Shown: positions 51,940 to 61,198 of the stretch, piece by piece
Position numbering within the stretch: position 1 is the first letter of the stretch
Layout: every line of letters begins with the position of its first letter
Source: Sthenelais limicola
Lineage: Eukaryota; Annelida; Polychaeta; Phyllodocida; Sigalionidae
Direction of reading: 5' to 3'
Assembly: GCA_942159475.1 (NCBI GenBank)
Contig: OW804097.1
Location: forward strand, 11,285,172 to 11,349,171
DNA length: 64,000 nt
The notes under the pieces: generated by a model
Database searches by the model: none
What the model was told of the DNA's origin: nothing
What the model saw: the letters and a program-made list of their open reading frames with translations, nothing else
Position numbers and translations under genes: made by a program

Positions 51940-53250
51940 AGGGTAGATAACAGATTGTTGGATTGCGTGTCACACCCTGCCTGGCCTATGTGGGTCAGAT
52001 TTTCAGAAAATGTACAATTCACCTTCACCATTCCTCTCAAATAACCCGAATTTCAGACGAAAATAAAGTTTAAAATACACTTCAACCTAACCAAACAGAT
52101 TGCTAGAATCAATGCAATGCCGAATATTCTCGAATTTACCTAGTATTGACCAAATTGCAGCCTTATTTAGCAGAATTTACTAGATGTGTACAGTATTCAC
52201 TATGGGCATTATGCCTACCCACTCCCACTCAAATGTACCATTAAAAGTCGACATGCTAGAACGTGAAAAGTTGACATGCTAGAACGTGAAAAGTTGACAT
52301 GCTAGAACGCTTCAATTTTGGTATAGGAGAAACAGTATACAGGATAAGTCACTAGTGGTTCTAAAGGACTAAATACTCAGACATAGACATATTACACCTT
52401 CCTAATATTAATAATTGTGCATACAATCTGTTGCATTGTGTATCACACCCTGCCTGGCCTATATAACTATCAGTGCAAGTCTTTAGTTCGGGTATGTGGG
52501 ATATTCACTATGGGCATTATGCCTACCCACTCCCACTCAAATGTACCATATATATATCATATTTTTATTCTGAATTCATAATCTACATCGTTCCAGAATA
52601 GGATGCCTGCCTCTCATTTGAGGTCTTCCTGGTGGATCCTTTGCTCATATACCAGTTTAGTGAAAATGATATTGCGATGTAAAATGGTTAAACAGATAAA
52701 ATACCTTAATACAGATAACAGATACTCAGAAAAAATCCCCGGCTCATTTCTAATTATTTCTATTTTTTCGTTAACTTTATATTGTCACTTCACGTGTTCT
52801 CTGCAACTTGTTGTGAGATTTCCGACTGTTTGAGATGATGAAATGTTAATTGTCAATGTCATGAAAAGTTGACAATGTAGAACGTGAAAAGTTGACATGC
52901 TAGAACGCTTCAATTTTGGTATAGGAGAAACGGTATACAGGATAAGTCACTAGTGGTTCTAAAGGACTAAATACTCAGACATAGACATATAACACCTCCC
53001 TAATATTAATAATTATGCATACAATCTGTTGCATTGTGTATCACACCCTGCCGGGCCTATATAACTATCAGTGCAAGTCTTTAGTTCAGGTATGTGGGTG
53101 TTAACTATGGGCATTATGCCTACTCACTCCCACTCAAATGTACCGTGAAAAGTTGACAATCTAAAACGTGAAAAGTTGACAATCTAAAACGTGAAAAGTT
53201 GACAATCTAGAGAGTGAAAAGTTGACATGCTAGAATGACTAGCTAGTGGT
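51940..53250 (+). repeat. Composite satellite array
   Basis: Repeating order: 23-bp AAAAGTTGACATGCTAGAAC GTG units (2-4), GCTTCAATTTTGGTATAGGA block, AATCTGTTGCATTGTGTATC ACACCCTGCCTGGCCTAT block, ACTATGGGCATTATGCCTAC block. Two long copies (52241-52549 and 52856-53144) and partial ones before and after. A MITE-1 copy (51991-52192) and an unrelated 300-bp stretch (52550-52855) interrupt it. Confidence 0.88.
51991..52192 (-). mobile_element. MITE-1 copy, right end missing, inside satellite
   Basis: TGGGTCAGATTTTCAGAAAA to ACTAGATGTGTACAGTA, placed between CTGGCCTATG and TTCACTATGGGC of the array. Confidence 0.9.
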
Positions 53251-53262
53251 TCTGAAGGAGTG

Positions 53263-53468
53263 GGAATATCGCACGAGTTGCAACCGCGCAACACACGAAG
53301 CCAAAAGGCCCATTCACATTACAACGGCCGATTGGTGTACGGCTGCCGCACGACAAAACACACAATGTGTAAGTATTACAGCCGGCACGGATCGGCCGGC
53401 TGGTCATGGTAATGTGAATGGGCCTTAAGGCTGAGTGTGTTGCGTGGTTGCAACTTGTGCGATATTCC
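53263..53468. mobile_element. MITE-F, long inverted ends
   Basis: Ends GGAATATCGCACGAGTTGCA / TGCAACTTGTGCGATATTCC; inner arms AAGGCCCATTCACATTACAA / GTAATGTGAATGGGCCTTAA. 206 bp, GC-richer than its surroundings, no gene. Confidence 0.88.
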
Positions 53469-53874
53469 AAGCGACAAAGACCCATGAGTGATTTTTCTGA
53501 TTTATTATATATGCTTTATATAAGACAGAACAATGTAGACTACCTATACAGCACAAGACCAAATTCCTCCCATTTTTAGTATCAACAAAAATTAACCCAA
53601 ATTAAACATGGACGATGTCCACAAAAAAAACATACACAAGAAAACCCGATACCATGGGCCCCACCTTGATATAGTATAGCTAGCGCATCCCATTGCAGTA
53701 GAATAGGTAACTAGTCATTTAGCGCGTCGCTATCTCATAAACTGTAAAATTAAAACTCTAGTCTAAGGGACCCTCTGGAAGAGCTATGGCTGCCATAGAA
53801 GAGGGCAAACCCATTTCCAGTGTAATTTATCTTATGTACTGTTTTCTGGAAATAAACAATATACAATACAATAT
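53469..53874 (+). mobile_element. LINE 3' end (probable)
   Basis: AGGGACCCTCTGGAAGAGCT...TTTATCTTATGTACTGTTTT + CTGGAAATAAACAATATAC resembles a LINE 3'UTR and tail; the upstream part is unassigned. Confidence 0.45.
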
Positions 53875-54283
53875 ATGATGTGTTTCAGGAAAATGAGTCA
53901 TAAGTCGCAAAATTGATATTTTTCAAAGTGTTTTTTTCACATAATCACATTATTGGAATGTTCTAATTTTTAAAGGGTTTATCACTCATAGCTATATCAA
54001 TCGATGTATCAAACATCAGGACAATCTATGTAATATATCCTTTCGTTTAAAGGTCCTCATATGGACTACATTTAGTTACTTTACTGTTTATTGACCCCCA
54101 TAAATATTGGAAACTTTTTTTTTTCAAAAATGAAAATATCAAACTTAAACTCTAGAAATACTTATTAGATTATTAGACTGTTTACTATAATTGGAATCGG
54201 CTTGATCTCATCTTTTCAAATATAATGGCATCTCAAAATCTATTTTTTGCGACTTGTGACTCATTTTCCTAAAACGGATCACA
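53875..54283 (+). mobile_element. MITE-2 copy, hybrid termini
   Basis: ATGATGTGTTTCAGGAAAAT at the left and CATTTTCCTAAAACGGATCA at the right. Confidence 0.92.
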
Positions 54284-54595
54284 TTTTGTTCATACGTGTT
54301 CTCTAAATGTATGTACAATATCTGAATTTACAATGTGGGAACGGTGGGAAATACCAATTTCGGTTTGGTTTTAGAAGACATCGGCGATGAAGAACCATTT
54401 TGTCTAAAATCAGTATGATTGACCTACCAGATTAATTTAATTATCGTATATAATTCCATTGGTGACATGATGTATTATAAATATTGTATTATCAAATATC
54501 TGCCTTTAGGGAGAAGTGAAGTGAGACGACATATTATTATAATTATTTTTGTTATTATATTATTATTATATTTTTATTATTATAATAATTTATCA
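54284..54595. other. No recognised feature
   Basis: AT-rich, with a TTATTATA-rich run at 54530-54590. Confidence 0.4.
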
Positions 54596-54599
54596 TCTC

Positions 54600-54880
54600 T
54601 CATGGTCCTGGGTAAGACCATAAAGTGCCTTTCTGTCTCTTTTCTCTGTCTCTCTCCCTCCCTTCTTCTCTATCTCTATTTCCTGGGTATGATCATAAAG
54701 TGCCTTTCTGTCTCTTTTCTCTGTCTCTCTCTCCCGTCGTCTCTATCTCTATTTCCTGGGTATGATCATAAACTAAAGTGCCTTTCTGTCACTTTTCTCT
54801 GTCTCCCTGTCCCTTCTTCTCTATCGCTATTTCCTGGGTATGATCCTAAACTGCCTCCCTCTCAGCTCTCCCGCCCTTGA
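54600..54880 (+). repeat. ~75-bp tandem repeat, ~3.5 units
   Basis: CTGGGTATGATCATAAAGTG + CCTTTCTGTCTCTTTTCTCTGTCTCTC... ; the 153-residue open frame over it is repeat read-through. Confidence 0.85.
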
Positions 54881-55510
54881 TATAACCTTCAATGTGTTGA
54901 TAAGGGTGTAAAGCAACGATCTCACTCACTCACTCACTCTCAGCTCTCCTGCCCTTAATATAACCATATTAAATGTGTTGGTAAGGGCACAAAGCAACCA
55001 ATCTCACTCACTCACTCACTCACTCTCAGCTCTCCCGCCCTTGATATAACCATCTTAAATGTGTTGATAAGGGCGTAAAGCAACCAATCTCACCCACTCA
55101 CTCCCTCTCAGCTCTCCCGCCCTTGATAAAACCATATTAAATGTGTTGATAAGGGCGTAAAGCAACAATCTCACTCACTCTCAGCTCTCCCGCCCTTGAT
55201 ATAACCATATGAAATGTGTTAATAAGGGTGTAAAGCAACCAATCTCACTCACTCACTGATCATCTCTCAGCTCTCCCGCCCTTAATATAATCTTCAATGT
55301 GTTGATAAGGGCATAAAGCAACCAATCTCACTCACTCACTCTCAGCTCTCCCGCCCTTGATATAACCATATTAAATGTGTTAATAAGGGCGTAAAGCAAC
55401 CAATCTCACTCACTCACTCCCTCTCAGCTCTCCTGCCCTTGATAAAACCATATTAAATGTGTTGATAAGGGCGTAAAGCAACCAATCTCACCCACTCACT
55501 AACCATCTCT
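54860..55510 (+). repeat. ~85-bp tandem repeat, 8 units, intronic
   Basis: CTCAGCTCTCCCGCCCTTGA + TATAACCATATTAAATGTGTTGATAAGGGCGTAAAGC + AACCAATCTCACTCACTCACT. It stops about 13 bp before the acceptor of the exon at 55524. Confidence 0.92.
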
Positions 55511-55523
55511 CCATAATTTGCAG

Positions 55524-55689
55524 TTCAAGGAACGGGACCTGCGTATAGTATATACCACTTTGAGGATATGGCCAAGGTCTTTGATATTGCCGTTGACAAA
55601 TGTGAATCACATTCATTAAGACTTGCAAGATTTGTTGATTATGCCACCCTCGATCTACTCACAACTTATTCTACAACAAACAGCTATTC
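55524..55689 (+). CDS. Internal exon of an unidentified gene
   Basis: Between acceptor CTCCATAATTTGCAG and donor GTAAGT. Only one frame is open and encodes 'GTGPAYSIYHFEDMAKVFDI' followed by about 35 residues with 'CESHSLRLARFVDYATLDLL'. It joins the next exon in phase (TC|G, Ser), which is why I accept it. No known domain recognised; the look is of a folded, not low-complexity, protein. 5' exons are not identified and could lie upstream of the repeat arrays. Confidence 0.65.
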
Positions 55690-55735
55690 GTAAGTAGTTT
55701 ATTTTGTCAATATCACAGATTCACACATTATATGA

Positions 55736-56080
55736 TTTTGATTTTGAAAGTATTTTATTCAGGACACAGACATTTCCATACGACTGTATGAATATTCCCA
55801 GAATAGCCTGAGTTAGATTTACTTTATGTTACATCGAAATATTATTCAAGAAAAAATAGTAGAATACAAGTAATGAATAAAAGTGAGATAAACAATAGAG
55901 TATAGTATCTACCGCTACTTTTTGTTTACCTAAATACATATCGACGAATGATCTATACAGATGTTACATATTATCTACGCATGTACGTCTATAATAATGC
56001 ACTTGTCAATTGCTTTTCCTATACTGGTTCAGTAAATGTATTTATGATATCAGAGCTTACAACCATTTTTAGCTCTTAAA
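55736..56080 (-). mobile_element. LINE 3'UTR copy (minus strand)
   Basis: GATTTTGATTTTGAAAGTAT + TTTATTCAGGACACAGACATTTCC; same family as 26222-26580. Confidence 0.65.
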
Positions 56081-56485
56081 TTAACATTACCAAGTATAAC
56101 TAACAAAATCGGGAGTAAAGTGTAAAAAACCACATTTTAAAACGTGCTATGCTATGACACCTATGACCTATAGGTTAGCCGGAGACTGCACTGACCTATA
56201 CACACAATATGCAAATTGCCTCGTTCTGGTGTAGGGGCACTGATAAGGGATTGTTTTCAGCAAAGGGGGAACCCTGGATGGGGGGGGGGGTTCAATTTCA
56301 ACCCATTTCGAATCCATTTATAACCCATTTATAACCCTGATATCTTCCAAAAGTGTTAATGACACATAGCTGAATTGCTCGACACCATTTTTGGCAATGT
56401 GGATGTGAAATAGAACAGAGATCTGGCCAGCGGTTTCGGAAAAGATAGGGGTTTTAAGGCTCCAAACACTATTTTAATAATATTC

Positions 56486-56610
56486 AGATAGAATAAAGGG
56501 CCGAGTCCACTAAGCTGATTCTCATTCGATTTTTGCACCGCAGAGGACGCTTTTGCACTAAATTCTGTGAGAACCACATGAGAATTAGCTTAGTGGACTA
56601 GGCCCTTTAT
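56486..56610. mobile_element. Short inverted-repeat element
   Basis: TAAAGGGCCGAGTCCACTAA and TTAGTGGACTAGGCCCTTTA are near-perfect inverses about 85 bp apart; the arms continue inward (CTGATTCTCA / TGAGAATTAG). Confidence 0.8.
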
Positions 56611-56662
56611 TGAAGAACGTGATAATAGCCCAAAATGTAACATTCAATTTCTCTCATTCCAG

Positions 56663-56811
56663 GGTTTTGATAGGACATTATCAAGACGCATATGACATCT
56701 ACTTTAGGTATGAGGGCGGTGAAATTGGTCCATATCCAAATCCAACTGATCCCCAACTCTTTACTTCTGCTGTAACATATGGAAACCCATTTGCTCAAAT
56801 ATTCTTTCAGG
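56663..56811 (+). CDS. Next internal exon of the same unidentified gene
   Basis: Acceptor TTTCTCTCATTCCAG, donor GTGAGT at 56812. Continues the frame as 'VLIGHYQDAYDIYFRYEGGE' then 'GPYPNPTDPQLFTSAVTYGN' and 'AQIFFQG'. Aromatic-rich and without low complexity. The following exon is not seen before the retroelement at 57250 and may lie beyond the window. Confidence 0.65.
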
Positions 56812-56834
56812 GTGAGTTAAGTCATTTTATTATA

Positions 56835-57071
56835 TGGGTCAGATTTCCAGAAAATGTACAATTCGCCTTCACCAATCCTCTCGAATAATGCACATCTAAG
56901 ACAAAAATGAGCTTTAAAATGCAGTTTAACATAACAAAACTGATACTTTAAATAAATGTGACACCAAATATACTCAGATATACCCGGTATTCATCATTTT
57001 TCAGCTTAATTGAGCTGAATTTCCAAAATGTGTAGAGCTGCCGAGTGTACATTTTCTGAAAATCTGACCCA
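56835..57071 (-). mobile_element. MITE-1 copy, full length
   Basis: TGGGTCAGATTTCCAGAAAA to TTTTCTGAAAATCTGACCCA, 23 bp past a donor site. Confidence 0.93.
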
Positions 57072-57249
57072 TTTGCACATTCCTCTTGAGAGGTACAATA
57101 AGTAGGGTGCAATACAAATACTTTTAGCTTATGCGTATAGTATCAGCACTATAGCAGATAATCCCCCACACATTTTGTTAATGATTTCTTGTATATAAAT
57201 AAGAGATTGTATAATGATATAAGGTGGTATTAAAATGTACAAATGATAT

Positions 57250-57439
57250 CATTAAATGAGGAGGCGAAGAGTAAATTAAAATACATTTTGTTTATTATTT
57301 TGGGTAAAAGGTTATGAAGGTCCAGCGATGAACATTTTCATTTGTTGAATAAAATAAATGTTGTAGTATATTACATAAATATCACATTGTCTGTTGAAAT
57401 TGCTGGATAATAAATAGTTCAGAATTAAAAGAAATAACC
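57250..57439 (-). repeat. Split direct repeat B2
   Basis: CATTAAATGAGGAGGCGAAG to AATTAAAAGAAATAACC; the outer end of the element. Confidence 0.92.
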
Positions 57440-57497
57440 GTTCGTGGAATAGTTTTTGTGAAGTCTTTTGGTAAAAGATTTAGGGCGGAGGGTGGGC

Positions 57498-57631
57498 GAT
57501 TTCGCTTCTGACTAGGGTGCAAGCGAGAGTCCAAGTGGCGTGTATTCCAGACTTGCGGTGGAGTTCAGTTATAAGTCGTGAAGGTGGCGACACCCATTCA
57601 ATGCCCTATAATGCCACGTCATTATGAGCCT
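57498..57631 (-). repeat. Split direct repeat A2
   Basis: GATTTCGCTTCTGACTAGGG to CACGTCATTATGAGCCT. It abuts B1 directly: ...GAGCCT|CATTAAATG..., probably the recombination core. Confidence 0.92.
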
Positions 57632-57821
57632 CATTAAATGAGGAGGCGAAGAGTAAATTAAAATACATTTTGTTTATTATTTTGGGTAAAAGGTTATGAA
57701 GGTCCAGCGATGAACATTTTCATTTGTTGAATAAAATAAATGTTGTAGTATATCACATAAATATCACATTGTCTGTTGAAATTGCTGGATAATAAATAGT
57801 TGAGGATTAAAAGAAATAACC
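57632..57821 (-). repeat. Split direct repeat B1
   Basis: Same 190 bp as B2, ending 11 bp from the recombinase stop codon. Confidence 0.92.
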
Positions 57822-57832
57822 AAGGGGATTCG

Positions 57833-58777
57833 CTATGCGATTCTCTTTAGGGCGTGATGAACAGAGGTTCTTGTGGAAGAAAAGGGGCGTATATACGACG
57901 CCACCGCATCGGACGCCCACGTCCCATGAGTTTTAACATCTTGGAGGGAGGCTCCGGCAGTGTTATAAGCGTATGACGCCGACCCTCGGCGAAGGCTGTG
58001 TAAGGAGAAAAGGCGTGAGTCAAGGTGCGAGGCTTCGAGAAGCACCTTCCATTGAGTCACGATATAGTTGATGGTCATGTGTCGGGCGTTAGGGAATTGT
58101 TGTAGAGGAGAGCTCAAATCTCTCGGCAGCGACTGTTTGTCGAGGCGTAGAAGGGCTCTGCGGAGACAGAACACTGGATCATCTGTCGTCGGGACAAACA
58201 AGATCGTGGCCTGACGCGATGACTGCATTGATTTAGACCACTTTATAGAGATATATGAGCCGTCTGATGCTATTCTGAAGTCTCCCCGCGTCAGATGTCT
58301 AGTGGCGTCAAATGAGGCACCAGATCTGGGAGCGAGATTGCTCTGACGCAGCATGCCCATATACATGACGAGTATAGCCACTCTGATGTGCGTAGGAAAG
58401 TCGAGGAGGTGTATATTCATTAATATCTTCTTCAAGATCTGTGGCGTGACACGAAGCTTCGGCTTGGGGACATGCCTGAGCGTCAGTTGCAGGCCCCTTA
58501 TGGCGTAGGCGACCCGCGGATGGTAGAGAGAAGCTGAGGCATAGCCCGTCAGCTTGAAGAACGTCCTGACGCCTGTAAGAGTGTTTATGATAGTAGCAGG
58601 AACTTTTGTATACTTAGCTAAGTATTCAATGAACCAGCATATTAACTCGGGAAAAGGTTGCTTGAAATCGTGGCCCACAGCTTTGCAGAATGCGATATAC
58701 TTCCTGACGGCCGCATGCCTATTTGCGACAGTCCCCGGGCGATGTGCTTGGCGTTGTCTGGCCTGAGCAGCTTCCAC
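57833..58777 (-). CDS. Tyrosine recombinase (YR)
   Basis: 314 residues, intact. Catalytic set visible: Arg144 (GMLRQSN), Lys near 179/182 (IKWSKS), His260-x-x-Arg263 (HSLRRG), His284 (HGTW) and Tyr295 (ASYIRP). The N-terminal half is the expected core-binding helical domain ('TVANRHAAVRKYIAFC'). In DIRS-order elements this enzyme inserts the circular cDNA. The first codon shown is GTG: no ATG lies between the upstream stop (near 58814) and conserved sequence. Expression may need splicing (CTATTAG|GC acceptor at 58798) or a different start. It follows RNase H after about 90 noncoding bases. Confidence 0.92.
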   Translation of the reverse strand: MEAAQARQRQAHRPGTVANRHAAVRKYIAFCKAVGHDFKQPFPELICWFIEYLAKYTKVPATIINTLTGVRTFFKLTGYASASLYHPRVAYAIRGLQLTLRHVPKPKLRVTPQILKKILMNIHLLDFPTHIRVAILVMYMGMLRQSNLAPRSGASFDATRHLTRGDFRIASDGSYISIKWSKSMQSSRQATILFVPTTDDPVFCLRRALLRLDKQSLPRDLSSPLQQFPNARHMTINYIVTQWKVLLEASHLDSRLFSLHSLRRGSASYAYNTAGASLQDVKTHGTWASDAVASYIRPFSSTRTSVHHALKRIA

Positions 58778-58889
58778 GAGGTGCCTAGATTGCCTGCCTA
58801 ATAGAACATATGAATGTTGAACATATTATCACGAGCACAGGAAATATAAATGTCATTTTCTTTCATTGTCTCTAGCTTTGATTAATTCT

Positions 58890-61178
58890 TCAGAAGAGAG
58901 AGCCGCCCGAGAGAGTGCGTCAGCTATGACCATTTGTACGCCCGGGACGTGAACAAACTCATATTGGAAATTTCATGGAATGATACCAGAGCGCCCTGGC
59001 GCAAGCACCCAGAGTCGGGTCTCTAGCTCTACCGTCCCTATAGGCAAACACCGCCGCAGTATTGTCACAGTGAATCCTTATTATGCCGCCGGCGTGCCTG
59101 GATTTTGTAAAGAACCGAGCAGCTGCCAGGCAATTGATTGCCTCCAAGTGGTTGATGGATTTCTCAGACAACATTTCGGGCGTGAATGTGTACATATAGG
59201 CGCGGTGACCGTTGGTGGCACCTCCTCCCTTGAGACAAGCGTCGGCCCATATGTGTTCCACTACTTGTTGATGCGGAATTATGGCTTTCCCGTTGAAGGC
59301 TTCTGTATATTTGAGAAACCACTTCAAGTCAGACTTTATGTACGGGGAGATGGTGACCTTCTCTCCTGCGGCTGCATGGAGGCCAGCTAAAAGTCGTTGC
59401 ATGAAAAGGCGTGCAGGTGCAATAATTTTGGCGACGTGTGCAATCTTACCGACCAGTGATTGCATGGCGCTTGTTGTTATTTGGTGTTGACGGAGTGTAT
59501 TTGCCAAGCAGGAACTTGTTTCTGCAAGTTTAGGTAGAGGTATTGAGAGACAATTTTCTTGAGTATTGATGTCAATTCCCAGCCACCTTACTGCGTGGCT
59601 AGGGCCTTGCAGCTTTTTGCGTGCGACTTGTAATCCCAAATCTGTAAAAAGTTCAATTGTTAATTGCATTTGACATTTCACTACCTCGACAGATTCACCG
59701 ATTATAAGTAAATCGTCCAAATATTGCTTTGCTGTGACCCCTTTCTTCTGCAAAGCACGCACGATGAACTCCGCCACAGACTGCATTACAAAGGCAGAAC
59801 TGCGAGCCCCAAAGGGGAGCACCTTATCGATGTAGTAGGCGTCATCTACCATGATTGCTGTCAGGGGCCAGTCTAGCGGGCAGAGAGGAAAGTGTCTATA
59901 AGCGCGACTCAACTCGATGACTGCCATTGCTGGAGCCACGCCCATTTTCCAAACAATCTCGACTGCACAGTTTGTGACTGGCAGTTGGTGATATGCTGGG
60001 GCGGAATTGTATCGATTTTTGTATATTTGGGCGTTGACGCCCCCTTCCGGGAAGGAGTAGTCTACTATAATCCTCCTGGAGGTTGTATCAGATTTTGGAC
60101 GGGTCATAAGTGGACTGACGTTTAACCATGGGGTGAAAGGAGGGCGTTTGTACGGTCCGGATATGGTGTTATGTTCCATCTCCTCTTTTACATAATCTCG
60201 AACATGCACCATATGTTGCTGTGCTGACGGATGATTCACTACTGACTGTGCATAATAGCGAGGCCCGCCGACATATTGCATCGGAAAACCAAAGGTAACG
60301 CCTTCCAAGACCATTTTATCGCCTTTGTGTCCCGTGGCTATGTCTGTCCATTTTTCAATATTTAGCGTCGACTCAAGCAGGATTTTTGCACCTTTATAGT
60401 TGGGAGCATTACAGATTTTTACCTTTTCATAAATGTCAGCCATTTTAGATTCCATATATAGATCAGGGTAAGGCCAGTTTGTATATGCATCAAAGGCAAT
60501 GTTCTGTGGGCTGTCACTATCACATTTGTTGGGTGAATTTTCAGTTAATTCGTACTCACAGACGTCTAGGTCATTAGTCACTAGTTCCTGTTCATTAAAC
60601 GCCTGTTCGTAGTGTGGGTATTGGATGTTTTGAAGAAAGGTAGGCACCTCTCTCATGGCTTGTTCGCCGTCACTCGCTTGTGTTTGGATGGCAAATTCTC
60701 GGTCGTGGGCGTGAGTTTCTGCCTGGAATTGTACAAAATTGTCATTAGATATACACATTGCACCGTCGATTGTTTCACTATTTCTCCTGTTCACATTTTT
60801 AATGGTTTGAATCGATCCAACTTTGTTGATATTAACTCTAGAGATAGATTTGTCTGCGGCAGAATAGCTTCTGTCGGAGTGTTCGTGTTTATGTCGGCCA
60901 TTTTGGATGTGTTCTCGTTCCTTGCGAGAATCGCGTGGGACACGAGATTTTACACGAGAAGCGGCTGCCATGTTGGCTTTCCCGCTCTCGCTAGTATGGG
61001 CGCCGCCATCTTGGATGGGGCGTGGCACATATGTTTTGATGCCGACATATTCATTAGTTTCAGAGTTAATTGCACATTTTAGATTGTCTTGAAAGTTGGT
61101 CAACTCACCGATCGTTTGAGATTGTATGATGGAACAGGAGTTTAAGAGTTTTTTGAAGCCTGAGGTGCTGGCTTCTTA
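58890..61178 (-). CDS. Reverse transcriptase and RNase H, frameshifted near the end
   Basis: Open from just after a stop at about 61178 to 58959; the first 300 residues are a charged spacer with no known domain. RT: 'RRIIVDYSFPEGGVN' (343-357), motif A 'AVIELSRAYRHFPL' with Glu397 where Asp is expected, motif B-like 'LPFGARSSAF' (429-438), motif C YLDD (461-464). RNase H: Asp621 (WADACLKGGG), Glu654 (NHLEA), Asp680 (HCDNTAA). After 'MKFPI' the frame meets a stop; one base out of frame it continues 'YEFVHVPG...IADALSR', the usual RNase H end, to TGA at 58890. So there is a single-base frameshift near 58960-58970. No ATG begins the frame; the first in-frame ones are internal. Residue numbers count from 61103. 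Confidence 0.88.
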
Positions 61179-61198
61179 TGGAATGGTTGGTTATTCCT

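Larger units (their letters stand above)
55690..56662 (+). other. Intron of the unidentified gene
   Basis: GTAAGT...CATTCCAG. Contains a minus-strand LINE 3' end and a G9-10 run (56280). An inverted repeat, AAAGGGCCGAGTCCACTAAG (56487) against the opposite at about 56586-56607 (TTAGTGGACTAGGCCCTTTA), spans about 125 bp with inner arms TCTCATTCGATTTTTGCA / TGCACTAAATTCTGTGAGA, a small MITE-like unit. Confidence 0.65.

Noticed and set aside
53246..53485. Paired open frames on both strands with near-identical starts
   Set aside because: The two strands mirror each other because the region is the inverted-repeat element MITE-F.
54419..54880. 153-residue Leu/Ser/Tyr-rich plus-strand frame
   Set aside because: Second half is a tandem repeat and first half is AT-rich low complexity; no acceptor or donor fits.
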